Shown piece after piece: positions 17,656 to 25,327 of a stretch of 41,345 bases of DNA (positions within the stretch are counted from its first letter, which is position 1; the number at the start of each line of letters is the position of its first letter). Source of the stretch: Actinomycetes bacterium (lineage in GTDB: Bacteria; Actinomycetota; Acidimicrobiia; Acidimicrobiales; RAAP-2); assembly GCA_021799615.1 (NCBI GenBank), contig JAJZAC010000012.1:1-41345 (forward strand), written 5' to 3'. Position numbers and translations under genes: made by a program. Under the pieces are notes generated by a model. It saw nothing but the letters and a program-made list of their open reading frames with translations. It was not told the DNA's origin and made no database searches.

Positions 17656-18114
17656 TCAGCCGGCGGGGTGGTCGGGCGGGATCGAGTACGTGACCTGGGC
17701 CTTGGCCACCAGGACGTCGGGGGGCACGTCGAAGGGGCCGGAGGCGGCCCCCGCCCCGCGCCCGATGTCGGAGAAGAGCCCCACGTCCACCACGGCGAGG
17801 CGGCTCCCCAGCTTGAGCAGCGTCCCCACGGCGACGGCGTCCACGATGGCCGGCTTGCGGAAGAAGTCGATGTGGAGGCTGGTGGTCACGGACAGGGCAA
17901 CCGGGCCGATCTGGGCCACGATGACCAGCCACGCGGCGCAGTCGGCCAGGGCCATCAGCGTCGGGCCCGACACGGTGCCGCCGGGCCGGCTGTGGGTGAT
18001 GTCGACGGGCAGGCGCAGGCGGAGATGCCGGTCGTCACACGCTTCGACCACGAAGTTGGTGCGGGGTCCCGGAAAGGCACCGTCGAGGAACGCCTGGAGC
18101 TCGTCGACCGTCAT
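17656..18114 (-). CDS. PaaI-type hotdog thioesterase
   Basis: This small hotdog-fold protein (152 residues from ATG 18114) has HSRPGGTVSGPTLMALADCA, the helix start of PaaI/YigI-type acyl-CoA thioesterases, followed by TSLHIDFFRKP and AKAQVTYSIP strands. The usual catalytic Asp lies in the MALAD segment. It would hydrolyse an acyl-CoA intermediate to free acid and CoA, useful for rescuing CoA in the neighbouring pathway. GTG 18123 (VSRMTV) and TTG 18156 are alternative starts; none has a good ribosome site. It is divergent from the oxidoreductase at 18247. A CTGAC-GTCAG palindrome without spacer lies between them (18206-18215). Confidence 0.85.
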   Translation of the reverse strand: MTVDELQAFLDGAFPGPRTNFVVEACDDRHLRLRLPVDITHSRPGGTVSGPTLMALADCAAWLVIVAQIGPVALSVTTSLHIDFFRKPAIVDAVAVGTLLKLGSRLAVVDVGLFSDIGRGAGAASGPFDVPPDVLVAKAQVTYSIPPDHPAG

Positions 18115-18246
18115 CCGGGACACGCCCGAGCGTAGCGAAACGCCAAGGCCGGCCAAGGCCGGCCGGCCGCCGATGAACGGCCATCACCACCGCCACCACG
18201 GTCGTCTGACGTCAGCGCCGTGGCCCATCCCCGCCGAGGAGGCGAC

Positions 18247-19239
18247 GTGACCACCCACGCACGATCCGGGGGCCCTCCCCCACCAGCCCACAGCGTCCCC
18301 GTGCTTCCACAGGACCGGATGGTCTTCGGGATCCAGCTGCCGGTCCAGTCCCAGTCGACGATCTACGCCGAACCCTGGGAGGCAGGGGCGGGACCGGTCG
18401 AGCTGGCACAGGTGGCCCGTGCCAGCGAAGAGGCGGGGTTCTTCTACGTGGGGGTCTGCGACCACACGGCCATCCCCGAACGCCTGGCCGGCGCCATGTC
18501 GACCACGTGGTACGACACGGTGGCGACCCTGGGCTGGCTGGCAGGCATCACCGAGCGGATCCACCTGCTCTCCCACATCTACGTGGTGGCCCTCCGCCAC
18601 CCGCTCCGGGCGGCCAAGGAGTTCGCCACGCTCGACGCCCTCTCAGGCGGGCGGATCATCTGCGGGGTGGGCGCCGGCCACGTGCCCGAGGAGTTCGACC
18701 TGCTCGGCGTGCCCTTCACCGAGCGGGGTCCGGCCACCGACGAGGCGGTCGCCGGGCTGGCTGCCGGGCTGGCCGACGAGTTCCCCGTGCTCCGCGGCCC
18801 CCGGTGGCCCGCTGCGGGCGTCGGGCTGCGCCCCCGTCCGGCCCGGACCCCCCGGCCGCCGATCTGGGTGGGTGGCTCGTCGCCGGCCGCGCTGCGACGC
18901 ACCGCCCGCTTCGCCGACGGGTGGCTGCCCCAGACGGTGGGGCCGAACGCCGGGCTGGTGGCACGGCTGCGGGAACTGCGCGACGAGGTGCGTCCGGGGG
19001 TTCCGCTCGACATCGGTGCCATCGCCGGCCCCGTCCACGTCGGGGACCCGCCAGCGGGCCTCCACCTGCCCCGGGGAACGGTTGCCGGGGGGCCCGACCG
19101 TCTCGCCGAGTTCTTCTCGGCGTTCGCCGAGGCTGGCGTTGGCCAGGTCCAGGTCCGGTTCCCGGCCCGCTCGGTCACCGAGCTGTGCGATCAGATCGCC
19201 GCCTTCGGCGTCGAGGTCATCGCCCCCGGCGCCACCTGA
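18247..19239 (+). CDS. luciferase-like (LLM class) F420-type oxidoreductase
   Basis: GAGGAGG lies 4 bases before the GTG at 18247, giving 330 residues. The chain has the bacterial-luciferase TIM-barrel signatures GFFYVGVCDHTAIP, LALA-type HPLRAAKEFATLDALSGGR, IICGVGAGHVPEEF, TERG and PPIWVGGSSPAALRRTARFA. In actinobacteria this class mostly uses coenzyme F420, sometimes FMN. The substrate could be an alcohol, ketone or enoyl group; it is not predictable. The N-terminal ~25 residues are Pro-rich and may be trimmed by an internal start. It stands alone between the divergent thioesterase and the convergent Thr-rich protein gene. Confidence 0.88.
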   Translation: MTTHARSGGPPPPAHSVPVLPQDRMVFGIQLPVQSQSTIYAEPWEAGAGPVELAQVARASEEAGFFYVGVCDHTAIPERLAGAMSTTWYDTVATLGWLAGITERIHLLSHIYVVALRHPLRAAKEFATLDALSGGRIICGVGAGHVPEEFDLLGVPFTERGPATDEAVAGLAAGLADEFPVLRGPRWPAAGVGLRPRPARTPRPPIWVGGSSPAALRRTARFADGWLPQTVGPNAGLVARLRELRDEVRPGVPLDIGAIAGPVHVGDPPAGLHLPRGTVAGGPDRLAEFFSAFAEAGVGQVQVRFPARSVTELCDQIAAFGVEVIAPGAT

Positions 19240-19279
19240 CCGGAGCCGCCACCTTCCCGCGCCGCCGGGCCGGCGGCTC

Positions 19280-19792
19280 TCAGCCGGCCGCCGTGGTCGT
19301 CGTCGACGCCGCAGGCGTGGACGTCGTGGACGTCGTGGTCGTCGTGGTCGAGCTCGTGGTGGTCGTCGTGGTCGAGCTCGTGGTGGTGGTGGTGGTGGTG
19401 GTGCCCGCCCGGGTGGTCGACGTCGAGCCCGCCCGGGTGGTCGGCGTCGCCCTGGTGGTCGTGGTGGTGGTGCCACGCGGCGCGGTGGTCGGCGTCGGAA
19501 CGGTCGTCGACGGGGACGGCAGGGGGACCGCCGCCGTCGGGGTGACCGGCACCCCGGTCGTGCCGGCGCGCGAGGCCGGGGCGATGGCCAGGTACCACCC
19601 CCCGAGCCCGGCGAAGGCCACCGTCATGAGCACCGTCGACCAGCGCACGCCGACGCGGGTCGAGACGGGCCGGCCCAACCGGACGAGGAACGTCAGGCGG
19701 CGGGCCGCTGCCTCGGCCGGTACGGCGGGCGTCGAGCCGCTGGTCGGCCCGATGGCACCGTGGGCCATGTGGTCGCCGTCGGCCGGCGCCAT
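19280..19792 (-). CDS. one-pass membrane protein with Thr-rich external tail
   Basis: This 170-residue protein has a cytoplasmic N-terminus (~1-48), one transmembrane segment (WSTVLMTVAFAGLGGWYLAI, ~51-70) and a tail from ~82 to 165 made almost wholly of Thr, with Ser, Pro and Ala. Such tails are often O-mannosylated in actinobacteria and can act as wall-spanning stalks. Its ATG (19792-19790) overlaps the stop of the MscS-like gene by one base (TGATG), so translation is coupled. The tail is encoded by short GTG/GTC-type repeats (plus strand), prone to slippage. No known domain is visible; a role together with the channel is inferred. Confidence 0.75.
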   Translation of the reverse strand: MAPADGDHMAHGAIGPTSGSTPAVPAEAAARRLTFLVRLGRPVSTRVGVRWSTVLMTVAFAGLGGWYLAIAPASRAGTTGVPVTPTAAVPLPSPSTTVPTPTTAPRGTTTTTTRATPTTRAGSTSTTRAGTTTTTTTTSSTTTTTTSSTTTTTTSTTSTPAASTTTTAAG

Positions 19793-20610
19793 CAGGGGGA
19801 ACCACCCGGGGTGGCCGGGGCTGCCGGCGTCATGATCCCGGCAGTCCGCAGCGCCGTCGCCACCCGGTAGCGGAGCTCCCGCTCCACGTCGAACTGCTTG
19901 CCCGGCAACGTCCGGGCGATGAGGCGGAGGCGCACGTACCCGACGTCGATGGTCTCCACGCCGGCGATGACCGGATCGCCGAGGAGACGGTCGTGCCACC
20001 GCCGGTCCTGCTTGAGGGCGTCGAGCACACCCCGCAGCAGGGTGGTGACCTCGTCCAGGTCCTCCTCGACCGGGATGGGGACGTCGACCACGGCGCGGGA
20101 CCAGTCCTTCGACAGGTTGGTCACCTGACGAAGGGCGCTGTTTGGCACGATGATGAGCTCGCCCTGGGCCGTCCGGACCTTGGTGACCCGGAGGGTGAGC
20201 TCCTCCACCGTCCCCGTGATGCCGGTGTTCTGGCCGGGCATCGACAGGCGGATCACGTCGCCGAAGCCGAACTGGTGCTCGGCGAAGAGGAAGAAGCCGG
20301 CCAGGAGGTCCCCCACCACCTGCTGAGCGCCGAAGCCGATGGCCACGCCCGCTACCGTCGCCGGCGCCACCAACGAGGTCAGGGGCACGCCCAGCAGGTC
20401 GACGGCGAGGACGATGGACACGACGAAGGCGAGGGCGGTGGCCGTCCACTCGACGGCCTCGCTCACGGCGCGCGACCGCTTGGCCTCCTCCGACACGACG
20501 ATCCCCGACTCGATCTGCTCGCGGATGCGGGTATCGATCGACGCACGGTGCAGCCCGCCGACCCAGTGGACGAAGCGGACGAGCAGCATGGCGCCGAGCA
20601 CCAGCACCAC
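19792..20610 (-). CDS. MscS-family mechanosensitive channel
   Basis: This 272-residue protein has hydrophobic segments at ~1-17, ~55-75 and ~80-110. The last is the pore-lining helix VAPATVAGVAIGFGAQQVVG of MscS. The beta domain follows (FGFGDVIRL, GITGTVEELTLRVTKVRT, GELIIVPNSALRQVTNLSKD) and then the C-terminal alpha/beta domain. It would release solutes on hypo-osmotic shock or leak ions under membrane tension. The first in-frame GTG is 20610. The frame continues upstream as a hydrophobic stretch (VSAVSVASWLRLSLLPTVV) to a TAG at about 20675, so a longer protein with a non-standard start is possible. It is co-transcribed with the Thr-rich protein and divergent from the amidohydrolase operon. 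Confidence 0.9.
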   Translation of the reverse strand: MVLVLGAMLLVRFVHWVGGLHRASIDTRIREQIESGIVVSEEAKRSRAVSEAVEWTATALAFVVSIVLAVDLLGVPLTSLVAPATVAGVAIGFGAQQVVGDLLAGFFLFAEHQFGFGDVIRLSMPGQNTGITGTVEELTLRVTKVRTAQGELIIVPNSALRQVTNLSKDWSRAVVDVPIPVEEDLDEVTTLLRGVLDALKQDRRWHDRLLGDPVIAGVETIDVGYVRLRLIARTLPGKQFDVERELRYRVATALRTAGIMTPAAPATPGGSP

Positions 20611-20777
20611 CGTCGGGAGCAGGGAGAGGCGCAGCCACGAGGCAACGGAGACAGCGGAGACGATGGGGGCAACCTACCATCGGCCCCGGGCCGGCTCCTG
20701 TCCCCGGAGCCGCGTGCGGTCGCTGCCGGCGCTGGCCCGGCCGGCCGCCGTGGACAGCACCCCGCCGGCGTAATAAG

Positions 20778-20792
20778 CTGACGCCCAGTCAG
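20778..20792 (+). promoter_or_regulatory. TGAC-N5-GTCAG operator of the D-aminoacylase operon
   Basis: CTGACGCCCAGTCAG has perfect 5-bp arms around a 5-bp spacer, the same form as at 14169-14183. It is followed three bases later by another palindrome. It lies 145 bp before the operon start codon. Confidence 0.6.
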
Positions 20793-20795
20793 TTT

Positions 20796-20809
20796 TAGAA
20801 CCAGTTCTA
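20796..20809 (+). promoter_or_regulatory. KstR-like operator TAGAACCAGTTCTA
   Basis: TAGAAC-CA-GTTCTA is a perfect inverted repeat and fits every fixed base of the KstR consensus TnnAACnnGTTnnA, known for steroid catabolism promoters in mycobacteria and rhodococci. TATAGA overlaps its right end and may be a -10. A KstR-like TetR gene is present at 38798. Confidence 0.55.
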
Positions 20810-20937
20810 TAGACCGCGGGAACCGGCCCGGTGTCCCGGACGAGGCCACGGGCCCCGGGGCACCGGCGCCCACCGTGCCGCCCGCCGGGCGCGGGGCGGG
20901 CGACGCGGTGGGATCCGCAGCGAGACCGGGGGACAGC

Positions 20938-22662
20938 ATGCTGGACTACGTCATCCGCAACGGCCAGGTCGTCGACGGGACCGGCGCGCCGGCGCAGCCG
21001 GCCGACGTCGGCATCGCCGACGGGCGGATCGTGGCGGTGGGCGAAGTCGCCGATCGGGGCGCCGTCGAGCTCGACGCCACCGGACTGGTGGTGGCACCGG
21101 GCATCGTCGACCCCCACACCCACTACGACGCCCAGCTGTTCTGGGACCCTTCCGCCTCCCCCTCCAACCTGCACGGGGTGACCACGGTGATCGCCGGCAA
21201 CTGCGGCTTCACCCTGGCGCCCATCCGAGCCCGGGACCACGACTACATCCGTCGCATGATGGCCAAGGTCGAGGGGATGCCACTGGCCGCGCTGGAGGGC
21301 GGCATCACCTGGGACTGGGAGTCGTTCGGAGAGTACCTCGACCGCCTCGAGGGCAACCTCGGGGTGAACGCCGGCTTCCTCGTGGGGCACTGCGCCGTCC
21401 GGCGCTGGGTCATGGGCCCCGAGCGCGCCGACCAGGTGGCGACGGACGACGAGGTGGCAGCCATGTCCCGCCTGCTCGCCGAGTCGATCGAGGCGGGCGG
21501 TCTCGGGTTCTCCTCGTCGCAGTCGCGGACCCACTCCGACGGCGACGGAAACCCGATCACCTCCCGCTACGCGGACCGCAGGGAGATGCTCGCCTTCTGC
21601 GAGGTCGTCCGGGACCACCCCGGCACCACCCTCGAGTACATCACCAACGGGTGCCTCGACACCTTCTCCGACGAGGAGATCGACCTGATGGTGGCCATGA
21701 CCACCACCGCCCGCCGCCCCCTCAACTGGAACGTCCTCACCGTCGACTCCCGCACCCCCGAGAAGGTCGAGCGCCAGCTCGAGGCGTCCACCCGGGCCGC
21801 CGAGGCCGGTGGCCGCATCGTGGCGCTCACCATGCCCACGCTGGTTCCCATGAACATGAGCTTCCGCACCTTCTGCGCGCTGTTCCTCATCCCCGGCTGG
21901 GGGGAGGTCATGAACCTGCCCGTCGAGGAGCGGATGGCCAAGCTGCGCGACCCGGCGGTGCGCGCCCACCTCGACGAGCTGGCCCACTCGAAGGACGCCG
22001 GCGTGTTCCGGCGCCTGTCCCACTGGGCCAACTACATCATCGGCGACACGTACTCGGCGTCCAACGCCGGGCTGAGCTGGCGTGACGTGGGCTCGATCGC
22101 CGCAGAGCAGGGCAAGGAGCCCTTCGACGCCCTGCTCGACATCGTGCTCGCCGATGACCTCCGCACCGTGCTGTGGCCGAAGGCCAGTGACGGTGACGAC
22201 GCGTCGTGGGCCCTGCGGGCCCAGGTGTGGGACGACCCACGGGCCATGCTCGGTGGTTCCGACGCCGGTGCCCACCTCGACAGGATGTGCGGCACCAGCT
22301 ACCCGACCTCGTTCCTCGGCGACTGCCTCCGCAGGCGGAAGCTCGTCCCGCTGGAGCGGGCCGTGCAGATGATGACCGACGCTCCGGCCCGCCTCTTCGG
22401 CCTCGTCGACCGGGGCCGGGTGGCGGAGGGGATGCGGGCCGACCTGTTCGTCTTCGACCCGGCGACCGTGGGCTCGGAGCCGGCCCGGCTGGTCGACGAC
22501 CTGCCCGGGGGGAGCAACCGCCTGGTGGCCGATGCCACCGGTGTGGTGCGGGTCATCGTGAACGGCGTCGAGACGGTGGCCGACGGCAAGGCGACCGGGG
22601 CCACGCCCGGCACCCTGCTGCGCTCGGGGCGCGACACCGAGACCGTCGACCCGGCGGCCTGA
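20938..22662 (+). CDS. N-acyl-D-amino-acid deacylase-like amidohydrolase
   Basis: This 574-residue protein begins MLDYVIRNGQVVDGTGAP and has the metal site PGIVDPHTHYDAQLFWDP (H60, H62). It continues with GNCGFTLAPIR, GGLGFSSSQSRTHSD, GGSDAGAHLDRMCGT and the C-terminal beta-sandwich FGLVDRGRVAEGMRADLFVF. This is the Amidohydrolase_3/D-aminoacylase family (two-metal TIM barrel). In actinobacterial catabolic clusters such proteins are often annotated as D-aminoacylases though the true substrate is usually unknown. The ATG at 20938 has GGGGGA 5 bases upstream. It is the first gene of an operon with an aldehyde dehydrogenase (96 bp later) and a cyclase-type hydrolase. Confidence 0.9.
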   Translation: MLDYVIRNGQVVDGTGAPAQPADVGIADGRIVAVGEVADRGAVELDATGLVVAPGIVDPHTHYDAQLFWDPSASPSNLHGVTTVIAGNCGFTLAPIRARDHDYIRRMMAKVEGMPLAALEGGITWDWESFGEYLDRLEGNLGVNAGFLVGHCAVRRWVMGPERADQVATDDEVAAMSRLLAESIEAGGLGFSSSQSRTHSDGDGNPITSRYADRREMLAFCEVVRDHPGTTLEYITNGCLDTFSDEEIDLMVAMTTTARRPLNWNVLTVDSRTPEKVERQLEASTRAAEAGGRIVALTMPTLVPMNMSFRTFCALFLIPGWGEVMNLPVEERMAKLRDPAVRAHLDELAHSKDAGVFRRLSHWANYIIGDTYSASNAGLSWRDVGSIAAEQGKEPFDALLDIVLADDLRTVLWPKASDGDDASWALRAQVWDDPRAMLGGSDAGAHLDRMCGTSYPTSFLGDCLRRRKLVPLERAVQMMTDAPARLFGLVDRGRVAEGMRADLFVFDPATVGSEPARLVDDLPGGSNRLVADATGVVRVIVNGVETVADGKATGATPGTLLRSGRDTETVDPAA

Positions 22663-22758
22663 CCGCCGCCACGGGCAGGGACCTAGGATGCCGGGACCGT
22701 GGCGGCGCGCCGCGACGGGCCCGGGCGGCCCGACGGGCCGGACGAGACGAGGAGCAGG

Positions 22759-24228
22759 ATGAGCGACCAGGCCACACGGGACGAGACGCGGTTGCTGATC
22801 GGCGGGTCGTGGGTGGAGGCCGGGGGCGGAACCTACGACATCGTCAACCCTGCCACCGAACAGGTGGTCGGCCAGGCACCCGACGCGTCGGTCGACGACG
22901 CCAGGGCGGCCGCGCAGGCCGCCGCCGCCGCCTTCCCCGCATGGGCGGCGACGCCACCGGAGGAGCGGCTCAGTCTGCTGGCCCGGGCGGCCGAGGCCAT
23001 CCGGGCCCGCAACGACGATCTGGTGCCCCTGGTCATCGCCGAGACCGGCGCCACGGCACGGGTCGGATCGCGCATGCAGGTGCCCATCTGCGCCGAACGG
23101 TTCGCCCGCTACGCGCGTGACCTCCGCCACGTCGTCGAACGGGCACTGCCCCCGGTGGCCACCGCGGCCACACCCCTTGCTCCCGGAGGCCTCGTGAGCG
23201 CACTCGCCTACCGGCAGCCGGTGGGGGTCGTCGCCGCCATCGCCTCCTACAACTTCCCCCTCACCAACATGGCCGGCAAAGTGGCACCGGCACTGGCCAT
23301 GGGGAACACCGTGGTCATGAAGCCGGCCCCGCAGGACCCGCTGGCCGTGATCGAGCTGGCCCGGATCCTCGACGACGTGGGCTTCCCTCCCGGCGTGGTC
23401 AACATCGTGAACTCGGCCGGTCCCGAGCCGGCGGCGCTCCTGACCGAGATCCCCGAGGTCGACATGGTGAGCTTCACCGGGTCGACCGGCGTGGGTCAGC
23501 GGATCGCCTCGGCCGGTGGCGCGACCATGAAACGCCTGCTCATGGAGCTGGGTGGCAAGGGAGCCGCGCTCGTCTTCGGCGATGCCGACGTGAAGGCGGC
23601 CACCACCGCCATCGCCTCCACCTTCGGCTTCCACTCCGGCCAGATCTGTACCGCCCCTACCCGGGCGGTAGTCCACCGCAGCATCTTCGACCAGGTCACC
23701 GAGAGCCTGGCCGCGGCGACGGCCTTCATGCAGGTCGGCGACCCCACCGATCCGGCCACCATCGTGGGGCCGCTCATCACCGGGGCCCACCGCGACCGGG
23801 TCCTCGGGTACATCGAGGCCGGCCGGGCCGAAGGCGAGATCGTCTGCGGCGGTGGCCGCCCCGAGCACCTGGACACCGGCTTCTACGTCGAGCCGACCTT
23901 GATCGTCGGCACCAACGACATGGTGGCGGCCCGGGAGGAGATCTTCGGCCCGGTGGTCGTGGCCATCCCGTTCGACGACGAGGAGGAGGGCATCGCCATC
24001 GCCAACGACAGCCCCTTCGGCCTCTACGACTACGTCTTCTCCGAGGACTCGGCCCGCGCCTTCCGGGTGGCCAAGCGGCTGCGCGCCGGCCACGTCGGCA
24101 TCAACACCGCCCAACGCAACATGGAGGCGCCGTTCGGCGGGTTCAAGATGAGCGGTGTCGGCCGCGACGGCGGCGACTGGGGGCTCGAAGCCTATTCCGA
24201 GCTCCAGTCGATCATCTGGGTCGGCTGA
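22759..24228 (+). CDS. NAD(P)-dependent aldehyde dehydrogenase
   Basis: This 489-residue protein starts at the ATG of MSDQATRDE, preceded by AGGAGCAGG. It is a full-length ALDH: IASYNFPLTNMAGKVAPAL (NAD binding), FTGSTGVGQRIA (Rossmann turn), MELGGKG with the general base E263, and GQICTAPTR with the nucleophile C297. The 34-residue E-to-C spacing is normal. The C-terminal APFGGFKMSGVGRDGG is typical. It oxidises an aldehyde to an acid, perhaps one released by the upstream hydrolase. The following gene starts 24 bp later, so all three are probably one mRNA. Confidence 0.93.
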   Translation: MSDQATRDETRLLIGGSWVEAGGGTYDIVNPATEQVVGQAPDASVDDARAAAQAAAAAFPAWAATPPEERLSLLARAAEAIRARNDDLVPLVIAETGATARVGSRMQVPICAERFARYARDLRHVVERALPPVATAATPLAPGGLVSALAYRQPVGVVAAIASYNFPLTNMAGKVAPALAMGNTVVMKPAPQDPLAVIELARILDDVGFPPGVVNIVNSAGPEPAALLTEIPEVDMVSFTGSTGVGQRIASAGGATMKRLLMELGGKGAALVFGDADVKAATTAIASTFGFHSGQICTAPTRAVVHRSIFDQVTESLAAATAFMQVGDPTDPATIVGPLITGAHRDRVLGYIEAGRAEGEIVCGGGRPEHLDTGFYVEPTLIVGTNDMVAAREEIFGPVVVAIPFDDEEEGIAIANDSPFGLYDYVFSEDSARAFRVAKRLRAGHVGINTAQRNMEAPFGGFKMSGVGRDGGDWGLEAYSELQSIIWVG

Positions 24229-24252
24229 CCGCGCAGCCCCCACCCGACACCC

Positions 24253-25251
24253 GTGCCCGTCCCCGTCCCCGACTCCGTGCCCCGGTCGTTCGTCGACCTG
24301 GTCGAGCGCGTCACCAACTGGGGGCGGTGGGGACCGGACGACGAGCTCGGCACCCTCAACCTCGTCGACGAGGCCGCCCGGCTCCGGGGGGTGGCGTCGG
24401 TGCACGACGGCGTGGCCTACCCCCTCGGGCTACCCCTGTCGGCCGAGGAGGGGATCCAGATGGGGTTCATCCCCGGCCGGGTCAACCCGACGCGCACCAT
24501 GATCTGCGTGAACGAGCCCCTCTCCGACGACCCCCGGTGGATCGCCTCGTCCGAGGACGTGGTCACGCTGGCCACCCAGTGCGCCACCCACTGGGACAGC
24601 CTGGCTCACGTCGCCTACGGTGCCGGCCCGGACGGCCCCCGCCTCTACAACGGCTTCCCGGCCTCGGCCACCACCGAAGCGGGGGCGTCCCGCCTGGGCA
24701 TCGACAAGATGGGGACCCTGGTGTCGAGAGGCATCCTCCTCGACGTGGCCCGGGCGACGGGTCGCGACCTCCTCCCCCCGGGGTACCCGATCTCCCCGGC
24801 AGACCTCGATGCCGCCTGCGCCCTGGGCGACCTGGAGCCGGCGCCCGGCGACGTGGTCCTGGTGCGCACCGGCCAGACCGCCCACCTGGCCCTGCCGGGA
24901 CGTCCGGGGATCGGCGGCCGGCCCGCCGTACGCGACCTGGTCGCCTACACCTGGCCCACGCCGGGCCTGACCCTCGGAACCGCCGAGTGGTTCCACCGGC
25001 ACGACATCGCCGCGGTGGCGACCGACACCATGGTCCTCGAGGTCTATCCGTGCGAGGACGACGCCCTGTACCTGCCCGTCCACCTCGTCCACCTGGTGGA
25101 GATGGGCATGACCCAGGGACAGAACTGGTTCCTCGACGCACTGGCCGACGCCTGCGCTGCCGACGGGCGCTATTCGTTCCTCCTCGACGCCACGCCCCTG
25201 CCCTTCACCCACGCGCTGGGTTCCCCGGTCAACCCGGTGGCCCTGCGCTGA
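24253..25251 (+). CDS. cyclase-family (kynurenine-formamidase-like) hydrolase
   Basis: This 332-residue protein has the Cyclase (PF04199) core motif CATHWDSLAHV, which holds metal ligands in formamidases and isatin hydrolases. Other parts are ILLDVARATG, PGDVVLVRTGQ and AVATDTMVLEVYP. It starts at GTG 24253, 24 bp after the aldehyde dehydrogenase. Members hydrolyse cyclic amides or esters, or N-formyl groups. With a D-aminoacylase-like enzyme and an ALDH it could open a lactone or lactam ring. That is inference. A hairpin (25265-25286) follows 13 bp after the stop. Confidence 0.87.
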   Translation: MPVPVPDSVPRSFVDLVERVTNWGRWGPDDELGTLNLVDEAARLRGVASVHDGVAYPLGLPLSAEEGIQMGFIPGRVNPTRTMICVNEPLSDDPRWIASSEDVVTLATQCATHWDSLAHVAYGAGPDGPRLYNGFPASATTEAGASRLGIDKMGTLVSRGILLDVARATGRDLLPPGYPISPADLDAACALGDLEPAPGDVVLVRTGQTAHLALPGRPGIGGRPAVRDLVAYTWPTPGLTLGTAEWFHRHDIAAVATDTMVLEVYPCEDDALYLPVHLVHLVEMGMTQGQNWFLDALADACAADGRYSFLLDATPLPFTHALGSPVNPVALR

Positions 25252-25264
25252 GCGGCGCGCGACC

Positions 25265-25315
25265 GGCGGCGCTGACCGGCGCCGCCCCGGCCGTCACCGG
25301 GGGGCGGCACCGCCC
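25265..25315. terminator. hairpins between convergent genes
   Basis: GGCGGCGC (25265-25272) pairs with GCGCCGCC (25279-25286) around a 6-base loop. A second hairpin GGGCGG-CA-CCGCCC lies at 25302-25315. They sit in the 76-bp gap between the cyclase gene (+) and the giant gene (-) and could end transcription in both directions. Neither has a T-run. Confidence 0.55.
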
Positions 25316-25327
25316 GGCCTCGACGGT

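Larger units (their letters stand above)
20611..20937. other. divergent promoter region, MscS / D-aminoacylase operons
   Basis: No gene is supported here. Bases 20771-20815 form an AT-richer island with two palindromes, at 20778-20792 and 20796-20809. About 130 bp of GC-rich leader then precedes the ATG at 20938. The long leader contrasts with the leaderless genes elsewhere in the window. No riboswitch or small RNA could be recognised. Confidence 0.5.

Noticed and set aside
18134-18172. GGCCGGCC repeats near the thioesterase start
   Set aside because: Short GC-rich repeats without hairpin geometry or context to support a function.
18206-18215. CTGAC-GTCAG palindrome between the thioesterase and the oxidoreductase
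   Set aside because: It has the same arms but no 5-bp spacer, so it lacks the geometry of the five regulon sites. It could occur by chance.
20674-24405. Open frame of more than 1200 codons on the minus strand opposite the D-aminoacylase and ALDH genes
   Set aside because: It is a by-product of GC-rich third positions. It has no family motif, is Arg/Gly/His/Asp-biased, and overlaps two well-supported genes.
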